Assembly (NCBI GenBank): GCA_963838795.1
Contig: CAWISL010000008.1
Coordinates: 62,001 to 126,000 of the forward strand
Reading direction: 5' to 3'
From: JAIBJN01 sp963838795
GTDB taxonomy: Bacteria > Actinomycetota > Thermoleophilia > Gaiellales > Gaiellaceae
DNA: 64,000 nt
The position numbers and the translations under genes were made by a program. The stretch's first letter is position 1. Every line of letters begins with the position of its first letter. This document shows, one piece after another, positions 8,034 through 16,821 of this stretch. The notes below the pieces were generated by a model that did no database searches, was not told the DNA's origin, and saw only the letters and a list, made by a program, of their open reading frames with translations.

Positions 8034-9560
8034 ATGAAGGGTCCGGGGCTTCTTCGTCACCTCCTCGGTCGAGAGGGCGGCTCGGAGGCCACGGAAGGGT
8101 CTGCGCTCGACCTAGCCGACATTCAGGGATTCGTTCTCCGGGCGTACAGGATGCCGATGGTGCGGCACTTCCTGTTGACGGTGGGAAGTCCGGCACACGC
8201 GCGCAGGCAACTCGGCCGGCTCGTCAGCGGCGACGAATCCGACACCCCGCAAGTCACGACTGCCCGGGACTGGCACGTAGGGTTCGCGCCCGGACCGGGA
8301 GACGATCCCGCCGAGGCCCCGCGTCGCAAGCCCGACTATTGCCTCAACATCGGTATCACGTGGCCCGGCCTGGTGGCGCTGGAGGTTGAGGAACGCGTCC
8401 CGACGCTCTCGTTCAGGTCGTTCGGTGCATTCATCGAAGGAGCCGCGCAACGAGCGGAGTCGGTCGGCGATACCGGAGCGAGCTCGCCCCGGAACTGGGT
8501 CGGCGCCTTTGGAGGAGGAGGGGATCACGTCCTGGTGACGCTGCATGCCATCAGCCCGGAGGCGATGATGAGCTACAGCGACAGGCTGCAGGCTTTGTTT
8601 GCCGAGGGAGATGCCTTTCGCGAAATCTGGCGGCAAGACGGGATGGCGTTACTGGAGATGCAAGATGGCCAACCCGTGCCGACTGCCAAGGTGCACTTCG
8701 GATACACCGACGGCATCAGCATGCCCACCATTCGCGGCGGCCCTGAGAACTATCCTCCTGACCACCAGGAGCCCTGCGAGCCATGGCTCTTCGTCTTGCT
8801 GGAAGACGCCACGAACTACGAGGTCCCCGAGCCACGACAACTGGGCCTGAACGGCAGCTTCGCAGCCTTCAAGAAGGTCGAAACCGACGTCGTTGGCTTC
8901 GAAAACTTCCTGCAATCCAACAAGGACAAGATCGATCCCGAACTGTTGGCTGCCAAGATCTGCGGGCGATGGCGCAACGGCGTTCCTCTCGCCTTGTCAC
9001 CGGACACCGATAGCCCTGCAGGAGGGATCTCGCCCGAACAGCTGAACGATTTTGAGTATGTCGATGCCGGTGGTTCGGGAGATCCGAAGGGGATCCGCTG
9101 TCCCGTCGGCGCGCACATACGCCGCGTCAATCCACGAGGTCAACCAGTCGCGGGCCAGGGGGTGCCCGGCGGCAGCAACAATTCCCACCGGCTGATTCGT
9201 CGCGGTCTGCCGTACGGGCCAACCTATGATCCAGGGGAACCTTACGATGGCATTGAGCGCGGGATGCTCTTTTATTTCATCAACGCGAACATCGAGAACC
9301 AGTACGAGTTCGTGCTGCGACAGTGGGTCAATGACAGCGAGTTCGCCGGGGCCGTCAGGCTTCACCCAAAGGCGAAGGATCCACTGATCGGCACCCAAGA
9401 CCCAGCGGAGAGCATCTTCGTGATGCCTCAGGCAGATGGGGGCCCGCCGATCGAGGTTACGGGCCTCCTGAGCTTCGTTACGACCAAAGCCGCCGCGTAC
9501 GTGTTCCTGCCGAGCATCACGGCCGTCAAATTCATCGCCAACTTGGGAGACGGCCAGTGA
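8034..9560 (+). CDS. Dyp-type peroxidase family protein
   Basis: The protein has 508 residues. Diagnostic features are GYTDG at residues 223-227 (the GxxDG distal motif whose Asp takes part in H2O2 cleavage), CPVGAHIRRVNPR with probable proximal haem ligand His361, LIRRGLPYG, and GMLFYFINANIENQYEFVLRQW. Dyp peroxidases are haem enzymes that oxidise dyes and phenolics. There is no Tat signal, so it is predicted to be cytosolic. ATG 8034 lies 11 bp after the stop of the two-repeat partner; a longer frame from further upstream would overlap that gene. It is longer than minimal Dyp enzymes and resembles the large class with inserted loops. Confidence 0.85.
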   Translation: MKGPGLLRHLLGREGGSEATEGSALDLADIQGFVLRAYRMPMVRHFLLTVGSPAHARRQLGRLVSGDESDTPQVTTARDWHVGFAPGPGDDPAEAPRRKPDYCLNIGITWPGLVALEVEERVPTLSFRSFGAFIEGAAQRAESVGDTGASSPRNWVGAFGGGGDHVLVTLHAISPEAMMSYSDRLQALFAEGDAFREIWRQDGMALLEMQDGQPVPTAKVHFGYTDGISMPTIRGGPENYPPDHQEPCEPWLFVLLEDATNYEVPEPRQLGLNGSFAAFKKVETDVVGFENFLQSNKDKIDPELLAAKICGRWRNGVPLALSPDTDSPAGGISPEQLNDFEYVDAGGSGDPKGIRCPVGAHIRRVNPRGQPVAGQGVPGGSNNSHRLIRRGLPYGPTYDPGEPYDGIERGMLFYFINANIENQYEFVLRQWVNDSEFAGAVRLHPKAKDPLIGTQDPAESIFVMPQADGGPPIEVTGLLSFVTTKAAAYVFLPSITAVKFIANLGDGQ

Positions 9561-9749
9561 TCTGCCGCCGAAGGAGCTTTCACGCTGTTCCTGACGCAAC
9601 TGTTTGGCGAGACCGGTCAACTGATCGTGCGTGACACAGCGGCAGTGAAGCCGATCGGGAGGCGCGGGTGGTCTATGCTGGCAGCCGGCGGCAGCCCACT
9701 CCTGTGCACTGCTCGTATCGTCTCCGGATGAATCGAAGGGAGAGCCGTG

Positions 9750-12653
9750 ATGGCTGAGACACCGACCGATGTCCTCGTTGCGGGTTATCAGGACATCGAG
9801 GAGGCGACGAAGGACTTCGAGGCGCTGGTCGCGCTCGTGAAGGAGAAGAAGGTCTCGATCGAGGGCGTCATCCTCGTCACGCACGCGGAGGACGGAAGCG
9901 TCGCGGTGCAGCGGACCGGCGACAACCTCGGCCGTAAGGGGATGGGCTGGGGGGGTGGCGTCGGGCTCGCGGTCGGCTTGTTCGCGCCGCCGATGCTTGC
10001 GTCGGTCGCCGTCGGGGCGGTCGCGGGAAGGGTGATGGGCAGATTCGCCGGTAACAAGGTCAACAAGGAGCTTCACGACAAAATCGGCGAGAACCTGCCG
10101 CCGGGGTCGGCCGGGATCATCGCTATCTTCGACGACGAGCAGCGGCTCGGTGTCGAGCAGGCGCTCGCCGGCGCTCTGCTCCGGTCGGTCGTCCAGGGCG
10201 ACAAGAAGGGCATGGGCGCGCTGAAGGAGTCGCTCGGCGAGGCGATGGGGAAGTTCAGCCCTGACCGTACGGTGCTGCCGATCCCCGATCCGAACTTCGG
10301 CGGCACGATCGGCCGAACCCTCGACGCGTCCGTCGCCGACTGGACGATCAACATGACGCCGTCGCCCCCAGAGGGCGCGCCGAACGTGTTGCTCGTGCTG
10401 ATCGACGACGCGGGCTTCGGCAACCCGTCGACCTTCGGCGGGCCCGTCTCGACGCCGGCCATGACGCGGGTCGCCGAGCAGGGCCTCAAATACAACGGCT
10501 TCCACGTCACCGCGTTGTGCTCGCCCACCCGCGCAGCCATGCTGACGGGCCGAAACCACCACACGGTCGGCTTCGGGTCGATCGGCGAGTTCCCCGGCCC
10601 GTTCCCCGGCTACTGCGCGAGCGTGCCGAAGGACTGCGCGCCGTTCGTCCGGGCGCTTCAGGCCAACGGCTACTCGACCGCGGGATTCGGCAAGTGGCAT
10701 CTGACCCCCGATCACGTCCAAGGTGCAGCGGGGCCGTTCGACCGCTGGCCGAACGCGTGGGGATTCGATCGCTTCTGGGGCATCCTCGGCGGCGAAGCAG
10801 GCCAGTACGACCCGGTGATCACGCAGGACAACACCATCATCGGCGTCCCGCAGGGCAAGGACGCGAAGGAGTACTACTGGCCGGACGACATCACCGATCA
10901 GGCGGTGCACTGGCTGCACGAGGTGCGCGCCCAGGACCAGGAAAAGCCGTGGTTCATCTACTACTCGACCGGGTGCTCGCACGCGCCGCACCAGGTCGCG
11001 GTCGAGTGGAGCGAGAAGTACCGCGGGAAGTTCGACCAGGGTTGGGACGTGCTCCGCGAGGAGACGTTCGAGCGGCAGAAGGCGCTGGGCGTGATCCCGC
11101 CGGATGCGGTGCTCACGCCGCGACCGGACGCGCTCCCGGCCTGGGACTCTCTCTCGGACAGCGAGAAGAAGATGTACGCGCGGCAGATGGAGGTCTATGC
11201 CGGGTTCCAGGAGAACACCGACTGGAACGTCGGCCGTATGCTCGACGCGGTCGAGGAGATGGGCGAGCTCGAGAACACGCTCGTCATCTACATCTTCGGG
11301 GACAACGGCGCGAGCCTGGAGGGAACGCTGACCGGCTCGTTCAACGAGCTGACGATGCAGAACGCGTTCGCCCTCACCGCCGAGCAGCAGCTCTCGCTGA
11401 TCGAGCAGTACGGTGGGCTCGACGCCTGGGGCACGGACGCGTACGCGCCTCACTACGCGGCAGCCTGGGCGTGGGCCGGGAACGCGCCGTTCCAGTGGGG
11501 CAAGCAGTGCGCCTCCCACCTCGGCGGCACGCGCAACGGCATGGTTGTCTCCTGGCCGGAGCGGATCCAGGACGCCGGCGGGTTGCGCTCCCAGTTCACT
11601 CACTGCATCGACATCGGGCCGACGATCCTCGAGGCGGCCGGCATTCCCGAGCCCAAGGTCGTGGACGGGACGCCCCAGAAGCCGATGGAGGGGACGAGCT
11701 TTCTCTACACCTTCGAGGACGCGAACGCACCGGAGCGCCACACCGTGCAGTACTTCGAGATCGCCGGCTACCGGGCGATCTACAAGGACGGCTGGTGGGC
11801 CGCCTGCAAGCTGGACCGGATCCCGTGGGACCTGTCGCCGCCGACGATGGCGAGGTTCGCACCCGGAGCCTACGACCCCGAGCAGGACACCTGGGAGCTG
11901 TACTACCTTCCCGACGACTTCAGTCAGGCGAAGGACTTCGCCGCGGAGAACCCGCAGAAGCTCGCCGAGCTGAAGGAGCTCTTCTGGGAGGAGGCCGAGA
12001 AGCACAACGTGTTGCCGCTGCTGGCCGCGCTCTCGGTCTTCTTCGGGATCCTGCCACCGATGCCGACGTTCACGACCCAGACGTTCTACGGCGACGTCGA
12101 GAACGTCGCGGCCGGGATGATCCCGCGCGTCTACGGCCGCTCCTACGCGATCGAGGCGGAGCTCTCAGTCCCTGGTGAGGGTGCCGAGGGCGTGATCGTC
12201 GCCGAGGCGGACGAGATGGGCGGCTTCTCGCTCTGGGTCGACGAGAACGGCCTCCTGCACCACAGCTACTCGGTGATGGGCGTCGAGCGGTACGAGCAGG
12301 TCTCGGCCAAGCCCATTCCCACCGGGGACGTCACGGTCCGGATGCAGTTCGACGCCGACCGGCAGGAACGATCGGCGGGCGGAACCGTCTACCTTTACGC
12401 GAACGACAAGCAGATCGGCGATGGACGGATCGAGAGGACGGTCGCCGTCCGCTTCTCCGGGTACGCCGGCATGGACGTCGGCCGCGACAACGGCCTGCCC
12501 GTCGATCGCGCCTACGCAGCAAGATCGCCCTACCCCTTCACCGGAACGGTCAAGAAGGTCGTCTTCGACCTCAAGCCGGGCAGCCACGATGACGAGGTTG
12601 CGCTGCACGAGGGCGGCGCGCACGTGGCAGCGGCCCACGGGATCAGCGCCTAG
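9750..12653 (+). CDS. DUF1269-like domain fused to an arylsulfatase
   Basis: The protein has 967 residues. Residues 1 to about 165 form a DUF1269-like module with a Gly-rich hydrophobic stretch (GMGWGGGVGLAVGLFAPPML). From about residue 205 comes a sulfatase of the alkaline phosphatase superfamily: VLLVLIDDAGFG (metal Asp pair), CSPTRAAMLTG with Cys257 as the expected formylglycine precursor, GFGKWHL, STGCSHAPHQ and IYIFGDNGAS. About 200 C-terminal residues resemble the beta-rich end of large arylsulfatases. There is no signal peptide, unusual for a sulfatase. It hydrolyses sulfate esters by family knowledge. ATG 9750 has GAAGGGAGAG upstream; GTG 9747 is also possible. Confidence 0.85.
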   Translation: MAETPTDVLVAGYQDIEEATKDFEALVALVKEKKVSIEGVILVTHAEDGSVAVQRTGDNLGRKGMGWGGGVGLAVGLFAPPMLASVAVGAVAGRVMGRFAGNKVNKELHDKIGENLPPGSAGIIAIFDDEQRLGVEQALAGALLRSVVQGDKKGMGALKESLGEAMGKFSPDRTVLPIPDPNFGGTIGRTLDASVADWTINMTPSPPEGAPNVLLVLIDDAGFGNPSTFGGPVSTPAMTRVAEQGLKYNGFHVTALCSPTRAAMLTGRNHHTVGFGSIGEFPGPFPGYCASVPKDCAPFVRALQANGYSTAGFGKWHLTPDHVQGAAGPFDRWPNAWGFDRFWGILGGEAGQYDPVITQDNTIIGVPQGKDAKEYYWPDDITDQAVHWLHEVRAQDQEKPWFIYYSTGCSHAPHQVAVEWSEKYRGKFDQGWDVLREETFERQKALGVIPPDAVLTPRPDALPAWDSLSDSEKKMYARQMEVYAGFQENTDWNVGRMLDAVEEMGELENTLVIYIFGDNGASLEGTLTGSFNELTMQNAFALTAEQQLSLIEQYGGLDAWGTDAYAPHYAAAWAWAGNAPFQWGKQCASHLGGTRNGMVVSWPERIQDAGGLRSQFTHCIDIGPTILEAAGIPEPKVVDGTPQKPMEGTSFLYTFEDANAPERHTVQYFEIAGYRAIYKDGWWAACKLDRIPWDLSPPTMARFAPGAYDPEQDTWELYYLPDDFSQAKDFAAENPQKLAELKELFWEEAEKHNVLPLLAALSVFFGILPPMPTFTTQTFYGDVENVAAGMIPRVYGRSYAIEAELSVPGEGAEGVIVAEADEMGGFSLWVDENGLLHHSYSVMGVERYEQVSAKPIPTGDVTVRMQFDADRQERSAGGTVYLYANDKQIGDGRIERTVAVRFSGYAGMDVGRDNGLPVDRAYAARSPYPFTGTVKKVVFDLKPGSHDDEVALHEGGAHVAAAHGISA

Positions 12654-12671
12654 GCGGCGGCGTCAGCGATC
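12591..12671 (+). repeat. Sulfatase 3'-end repeat, copy 1
   Basis: The last codons and stop of the sulfatase gene, plus about 18 bp beyond, are closely repeated at 13516-13594. Both copies contain GCGGCCCACGGGAT and AGCGCCTAG. Confidence 0.7.
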
Positions 12672-12695
12672 CTCATAAGGAGAGAGGAGAACTCT

Positions 12696-13337
12696 GTGAG
12701 CCAAAGTCATCTCGTTACTGAGGGAAACGACAAGCTTCTCTTCCTGTCGGTCATGACGCTCGCTGCTCTCTGCAGCTGGGTGCTGGCCAAGCTCCTGTTG
12801 CCCGCAGACGTCGAGGTGGCGATCATTCCAACACTCGGCGCTCTGGCCGTGAGGCACTTCAAACACGGCAAGCAGGAGGAGCACGAGCCGAAGCATCCGG
12901 CCGTGAAGTTCCTCGTGGCCGCTTGGAACGAGGGCGATTTCAGCGAGGCCGAGAAGCACGTCGCGCCGGACTGTGCCGTCTTCATGAACGGCTTCTCTCC
13001 CGACCTTGGTCCCAACGAGAGCGGCCCTGCTCTGGCTGAGGAGAGCATCGGGTACTGGCGTTCGATCGTGCCCGACATCAGGATGGAGCTCTCGCAGGAA
13101 ATCCGCGCGAAGGACCAGATCGCCATCGAGTGGCTGCTCACGGGCACGCACACGGGCGAGCAGCCCGATCTGCCGCCGAGCGGCAATGCGATCGAGGTCC
13201 AAGGCTCCGCGTTTCTGAAGCTCGACGACGACAAGATCGTCGAGGCGTGGTCGGTCTTCGACTCGCTTGCCCTCGCAGTCCAGACCGGAACCGCCGAGGA
13301 GCCGGCCTGGTGGCCGGCTCGCCGCGAGGCCTCGTAG
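12696..13337 (+). CDS. SnoaL-like (NTF2-fold) protein with an N-terminal membrane helix
   Basis: The protein has 213 residues. After a short N-terminus comes one hydrophobic helix (MTLAALCSWVLAKLLL and following), then a linker rich in Lys/His/Glu, then from about residue 68 an ester-cyclase/SnoaL domain (VKFLVAAWNEGDFSEAEKHVAPDCAVF, then IAIEWLLTGTHTGE, then GSAFLKLDDDKIVEAWSVFDSL). Substrate is unknown. The GTG start lies 7 bp after GAGGAGAA. The first 18 residues are MSQSHLV plus EGNDKLLFLS, and their DNA matches two separated parts of the gene at 7165, so the 5' end is chimeric. The gene lies between two copies of the sulfatase 3' end. Confidence 0.7.
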   Translation: MSQSHLVTEGNDKLLFLSVMTLAALCSWVLAKLLLPADVEVAIIPTLGALAVRHFKHGKQEEHEPKHPAVKFLVAAWNEGDFSEAEKHVAPDCAVFMNGFSPDLGPNESGPALAEESIGYWRSIVPDIRMELSQEIRAKDQIAIEWLLTGTHTGEQPDLPPSGNAIEVQGSAFLKLDDDKIVEAWSVFDSLALAVQTGTAEEPAWWPARREAS

Positions 13338-13515
13338 GACGCGGGCGCGAGGGCATCGATCGTCCACCCGGTGGCGTGAGGGAGAACGGCTGTCGCCGAC
13401 GGTGCGTCCGCTTCCGGCGCGCGGACGGTCTTGACGCGCCGCGCTACATCGCGGGCTTCGCCGGTACGTACACGAGGGCTCTGGCTCCGCGCGGAGCACT
13501 CCCAAGACGTCCTAA

Positions 13516-13594
13516 CCGAGATGGCGCTGCCCGAAGGCGACGCGCACGTCGCCGCGGCCCACGGGATTAGCGCCTAGCGGCTGCGTCGGCGTCT
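13516..13594 (+). repeat. Sulfatase 3'-end repeat, copy 2 (remnant)
   Basis: It closely matches 12591-12671 and can still be read as the tail EGDAHVAAAHGISA plus stop, but the rest of the sulfatase is missing upstream. With the SnoaL-like gene in between, it marks a local duplication. Apart from this, 13338-13684 holds no gene that I can support. Confidence 0.65.
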
Positions 13595-13684
13595 ACTCGA
13601 TCTCGCCTCTTCCCATCGTTGGCTGGACTGGGCCGGACTTCAACCTCTAGCCGAAGCCCCGTTCGAGGACGCCGACGCTTGCAC

Positions 13685-13712
13685 GGGGCGCCCCGCCATT
13701 GGGGCGCCCCTC
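13685..13712 (-). terminator. Hairpin terminator, probably bidirectional
   Basis: GGGGCGCCCC occurs twice around a 6-base loop (13685-13694 and 13701-13710). It lies 17 bp beyond the stop of the leftward DUF7144 gene and also downstream of the rightward cluster. Confidence 0.65.
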
Positions 13713-13728
13713 TCACGAATGCTGCGAG

Positions 13729-14142
13729 CTACAGCGCCCGCTTGTACTCGCCCCACTTCGCGACGAGCGCGTAGAGGACGACGATCTGGAGAGCGAGGAT
13801 GGTGATGTTCCAGAGGGGATATGCCTGCGGGTAGTTGGCCAGGAACCCCATCTGCGCGATCGCCCCGAAGCCGACTCCGATGATCCCGAGCCAGCGCGCC
13901 CAGCCGGCTCCCCCGAGAAGCGCGAGCCCGGCCAGGATAAGGAAGGCTCCCCAGAGGAGGTTGAACCAACCCCACCCGGTGACGTCGACTATCGCAAGCC
14001 CCTCGGGTGTTGCGGCCACGTAGTTGTCCTCGATGATCGCGAAGAACCCCTGGATCACGTCGATCGCGCCGATGATCACCATCAACATGCCCGCGAACGC
14101 GACCCAGCCCGTCCAGGCGCTCGATGAGTCGTTCGTTGCCAT
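13729..14142 (-). CDS. DUF7144-type small integral membrane protein
   Basis: The protein has 137 residues and four predicted helices (WTGWVAFAGMLMVIIGAIDV; FNLLWGAFLILAGLALLGG; WLGIIGVGFGAIAQMGFLA; NITILALQIVVLYALVA). This short four-helix pattern is common in actinobacteria and is annotated DUF7144; function is unknown. A near-perfect ribosome binding site (AAGGAGGAGAG) lies directly before ATG 14142, so it can be translated on its own. There is no stop codon between it and the upstream COG0523 gene in the same frame, so a read-through fusion is also possible. Confidence 0.75.
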   Translation of the reverse strand: MATNDSSSAWTGWVAFAGMLMVIIGAIDVIQGFFAIIEDNYVAATPEGLAIVDVTGWGWFNLLWGAFLILAGLALLGGAGWARWLGIIGVGFGAIAQMGFLANYPQAYPLWNITILALQIVVLYALVAKWGEYKRAL

Positions 14143-15399
14143 CTCTCCTCCTTGCTCGGGAATGCGCCACGAGTTTTGGTCGGGCAGATTCTTGCATGAC
14201 GCGCTCGTCACCGGAGTTCTCCGCATGTCGAAACGGTGCGCAACTCGCGAAAGTCCAGGGGGCTCCGACGCCCACCACCACCAAGTGCCGCTTGGCCGCG
14301 AGAGGCAGTGGGTTTGTTCACCTAGGGCGGCTGGCCGACGGCTAAGAACGTCCGCTCGGCATGGGACGGGCTCTTCCGCTCGGTGGGCTGCTGCATTGCG
14401 GCATCTGTCGAACGCCTCCCGCAGAGCGGGCCCACTCACTCCATTGCGTTCGCCGATGGCGATTATGCGCGTGCGGCGCTCCCGGCCATTCCAGTCCTCC
14501 TCGACGGCGATGTCCACTCGCTTGCCAACGACCTGAAGGATCGCCCGACGGTCCGGTTCTTCGGCGGTATGAACCACGCCCTTGCATCGGTAGACGCCCG
14601 CCGGGAGCTTGCTCGCCGTTTCTCGTAGCGCTTCGAGGGAGAGAGGCTCGTCCGTTTCGTAGCTCCACGTCCTGAAGACCTGCGAGTGATCGTGCCGCTC
14701 GCCATGAACGCGATGGTCGCAATCGGGATCGCCACAGTCATGAGAGTGGTCAAGCTGGTCGAGTGAAAAGCCGTCGAGTCGGGAGGGGTCGAAGCGGCCG
14801 ACCGACAGCAGGATCTCCAGCGGCACATCTCCGCTGCGTGCCTCGACGAGCCGGTAGCGATGGAACCGGTCGTCGAGCCAGGCCTTGATCCGCTCGACCT
14901 CCTCGCGGGTGACGAGATCGACCTTGTTGAGGATGAGCATGTCCGCGAAGGCGACCTGGCGGAGCTTCAGCTCCATCATCTCTGGCGCCGCGAACACCTG
15001 CTCCGCGTCGAGGATGCACATGATGCTGTCGAGCCTGATGCGGTCGCGCAGGCCGTCGTCCATGAAGGTGATGGCGATGCCCGAGGGCTCCGCCACGCCG
15101 CTGGCCTCGAGCAGGATGTACTCGGGCTGCTCGGGCCGGGACAGCACCTCCGTCACCGCCGAGACGAGGTCGTCGCGGACATTGCAGCAGACACAGCCAT
15201 TGGCGAGGCTGATGATGTCCCCGTCGCCCTCGACTCCGACGATGAGGTCGGCGTCGATATTGATCGAGCCGAAGTCGTTCACCAACACAGCGACTCGTAG
15301 GCCGTGATCGCCTGTGAGGATGCGGTTCAGCAGCGTGGTCTTGCCCGCGCCGAGAAATCCGGTCAGGACCGTGAGGGGAACGGCATGCGCGCCCGTCAT
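13729..15399 (-). CDS. COG0523 (CobW-like) zinc-metallochaperone GTPase, open into the DUF7144 gene
   Basis: The GTPase portion covers about the first 330 residues (15399 to about 14400). It has Walker A GFLGAGKTTLLNRI, the family's metal motif GCVCCN, Walker B-like ILLEASGVAEPS, NKVD, a His/Asp-rich metal-binding loop (DHSHDCGDPDCDHRVHGERH) and a CobW C-terminal domain. COG0523 proteins deliver zinc or cobalt to client proteins using GTP. After the domain about 90 unconserved residues lead in frame into the DUF7144 protein, giving a 556-residue frame. The usual stop near FDRC is missing. A lost stop or indel is more likely than a real fusion because the downstream gene keeps its own strong ribosome binding site. 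Confidence 0.8.
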   Translation of the reverse strand: MTGAHAVPLTVLTGFLGAGKTTLLNRILTGDHGLRVAVLVNDFGSINIDADLIVGVEGDGDIISLANGCVCCNVRDDLVSAVTEVLSRPEQPEYILLEASGVAEPSGIAITFMDDGLRDRIRLDSIMCILDAEQVFAAPEMMELKLRQVAFADMLILNKVDLVTREEVERIKAWLDDRFHRYRLVEARSGDVPLEILLSVGRFDPSRLDGFSLDQLDHSHDCGDPDCDHRVHGERHDHSQVFRTWSYETDEPLSLEALRETASKLPAGVYRCKGVVHTAEEPDRRAILQVVGKRVDIAVEEDWNGRERRTRIIAIGERNGVSGPALREAFDRCRNAAAHRAEEPVPCRADVLSRRPAALGEQTHCLSRPSGTWWWWASEPPGLSRVAHRFDMRRTPVTSASCKNLPDQNSWRIPEQGGEMATNDSSSAWTGWVAFAGMLMVIIGAIDVIQGFFAIIEDNYVAATPEGLAIVDVTGWGWFNLLWGAFLILAGLALLGGAGWARWLGIIGVGFGAIAQMGFLANYPQAYPLWNITILALQIVVLYALVAKWGEYKRAL

Positions 15400-15402
15400 C
15401 CA

Positions 15403-16779
15403 CTAGCTCTGGTCCTGCTCGAGCATGGCCATGACCTGCGAGAGCTGATCCTGCTTGGCCGCGAGCTTCTCCTGCATGTGACGAACCCTCTTGGCGGCCA
15501 GCTCGACGGACGTCGATCGTGAAGCCGGCGGGGAAGTTGGGCTGCGGCTCGCGATACAGATCGGCCGGGTAGTACGCCCTCGGGTCGATCTCCCGGTCGC
15601 GGATCCTCCTGTTCCAGCGTGTCGGCGGTCGTCTGCCGCGGAGTCGGGAAGGTGACCTCGAGATCCGTCGGGCTCAGGTCGAACAGCTCGAAGGCCTCTC
15701 GGGGGTTCGGGCGCGCCATGTTGCCGGCGTCGGGGATCGGCGCCTTGCGTGTCCAGACCGCATCCTGGTTGACGTTGACGACCACGACGTCGGGGGCGCC
15801 GAACTGGAAGAGCCCGTCGTAGTGGTGGCGGATCCCGGCGACGATCTCGGGGACCAGCTCCTCGTCGTAGCTCGTGTGCGTGACCATCGCGAGACGCGGC
15901 TGGATCTTGTCGAACACGTAGCCGACCGCGTAATGAACGCTGTGCGCCTGGTCGATCGTGTTCGTGAGCATCACCGGCGGCATCCCGAACTTCAACGCCT
16001 GCAGGTTCGCCGTGTCCGGCTGCACCTCGGTCACGAAGACGTCCACGCCTTCGGCCAGCTCTAGGGTGAGCTCGTCGGGTCGGCCGTCGCCCGGTCCAGA
16101 CGAACGACAACCCGTTCCAGTCGAGCCGATAGGCCGAGGCGCCGTCCTTGGTGTGCGACCGTCGCCAATGGCGGACGGTCACGCCGTCCTGGTCGTAGCA
16201 GACGCCGTTGTCGTCGCGAAAGTCGAACTCGTTGACCTCGACCTCGTAGCCGTCGCCGATCGGGCAGCAGTTGAACGAGTCCGTGTGCCAATGGGTCATC
16301 ATCTTCATGCCTTCGATCATGTGCGCGATGCCGTCCTTAGGCGTGCGGCCCGACGGCCCGTGGACGCGCAACGGCTTCCAGCGCCCGACCCACGGCGCGA
16401 AGGCGAAGAGGTAGGGGAGATCCGCGTAGTGGTCCACATGCAGGTGGGTGAAGAAGATGTCGTTGACGGTCGACAGCGGCACCGCCATCGCGATGATGTT
16501 CCGCATGCAGCCGGAGCCGAAGTCGAAGAAGAGCCGCTTACCGTTGCCGAGCTCGACCATGATGCAGGTGCCGGCCTGTGCGCGGGTGACAGGGATCGGC
16601 GTGCTGCCGATGAAGGAGATCCGCATCTCATCGGGGCCGAGCTCCTCCTGTCCCGGGTAGTACAGGTTGTTGCTGACGAGGTCGGGAGTCGGACGGTAGT
16701 ACGGCGGAAGCGTGATCCCACCGCTCGGCACGCCGCCGTAGGGATTCCCGTTCCGATCCACTTCAGTCTCAACGGTCAT
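15403..16779 (-). pseudogene. MBL-fold metallo-hydrolase, frame broken three times
   Basis: Frame 1 (16779 to about 16080) carries an MBL-fold N-terminus: MRISFIGSTPIPVTRAQAG, FFDFGSGCMRNI and the zinc motif FFTHLHVDHYADLPYLF. Homology continues in frame 2 (about 16070-15618, DVFVTEVQPDTANLQALKF and MVTHTSYDEELVPEI), then frame 3 (about 15617-15515, IRDREIDPRAYYPADLYREP), and returns to frame 1 for the end (VRHMQEKLAAKQDQLSQVMAM). Joined, it would be about 455 residues with the metal ligands intact. Its stop lies 3 bp from the COG0523 start, so the two form an operon. The substrate is unknown. Either the gene is decaying or the sequence carries indel errors. Confidence 0.75.
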
Positions 16780-16821
16780 TGCTCGTTCTCCTCTCTTGGA
16801 GCGGGGCAGGCGCCGGGTGGC

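Noticed and set aside
8997..12005. A 1002-codon open frame antisense to the sulfatase
   Set aside because: It mirrors the codon bias of a real GC-rich gene on the other strand, is Arg/Val/Asp-rich and has no conserved motif.
13381..13570. Open frames between the SnoaL-like gene and the terminator as a real gene
   Set aside because: Only the last 18 codons are recognisable and they copy the sulfatase tail; no start with context.
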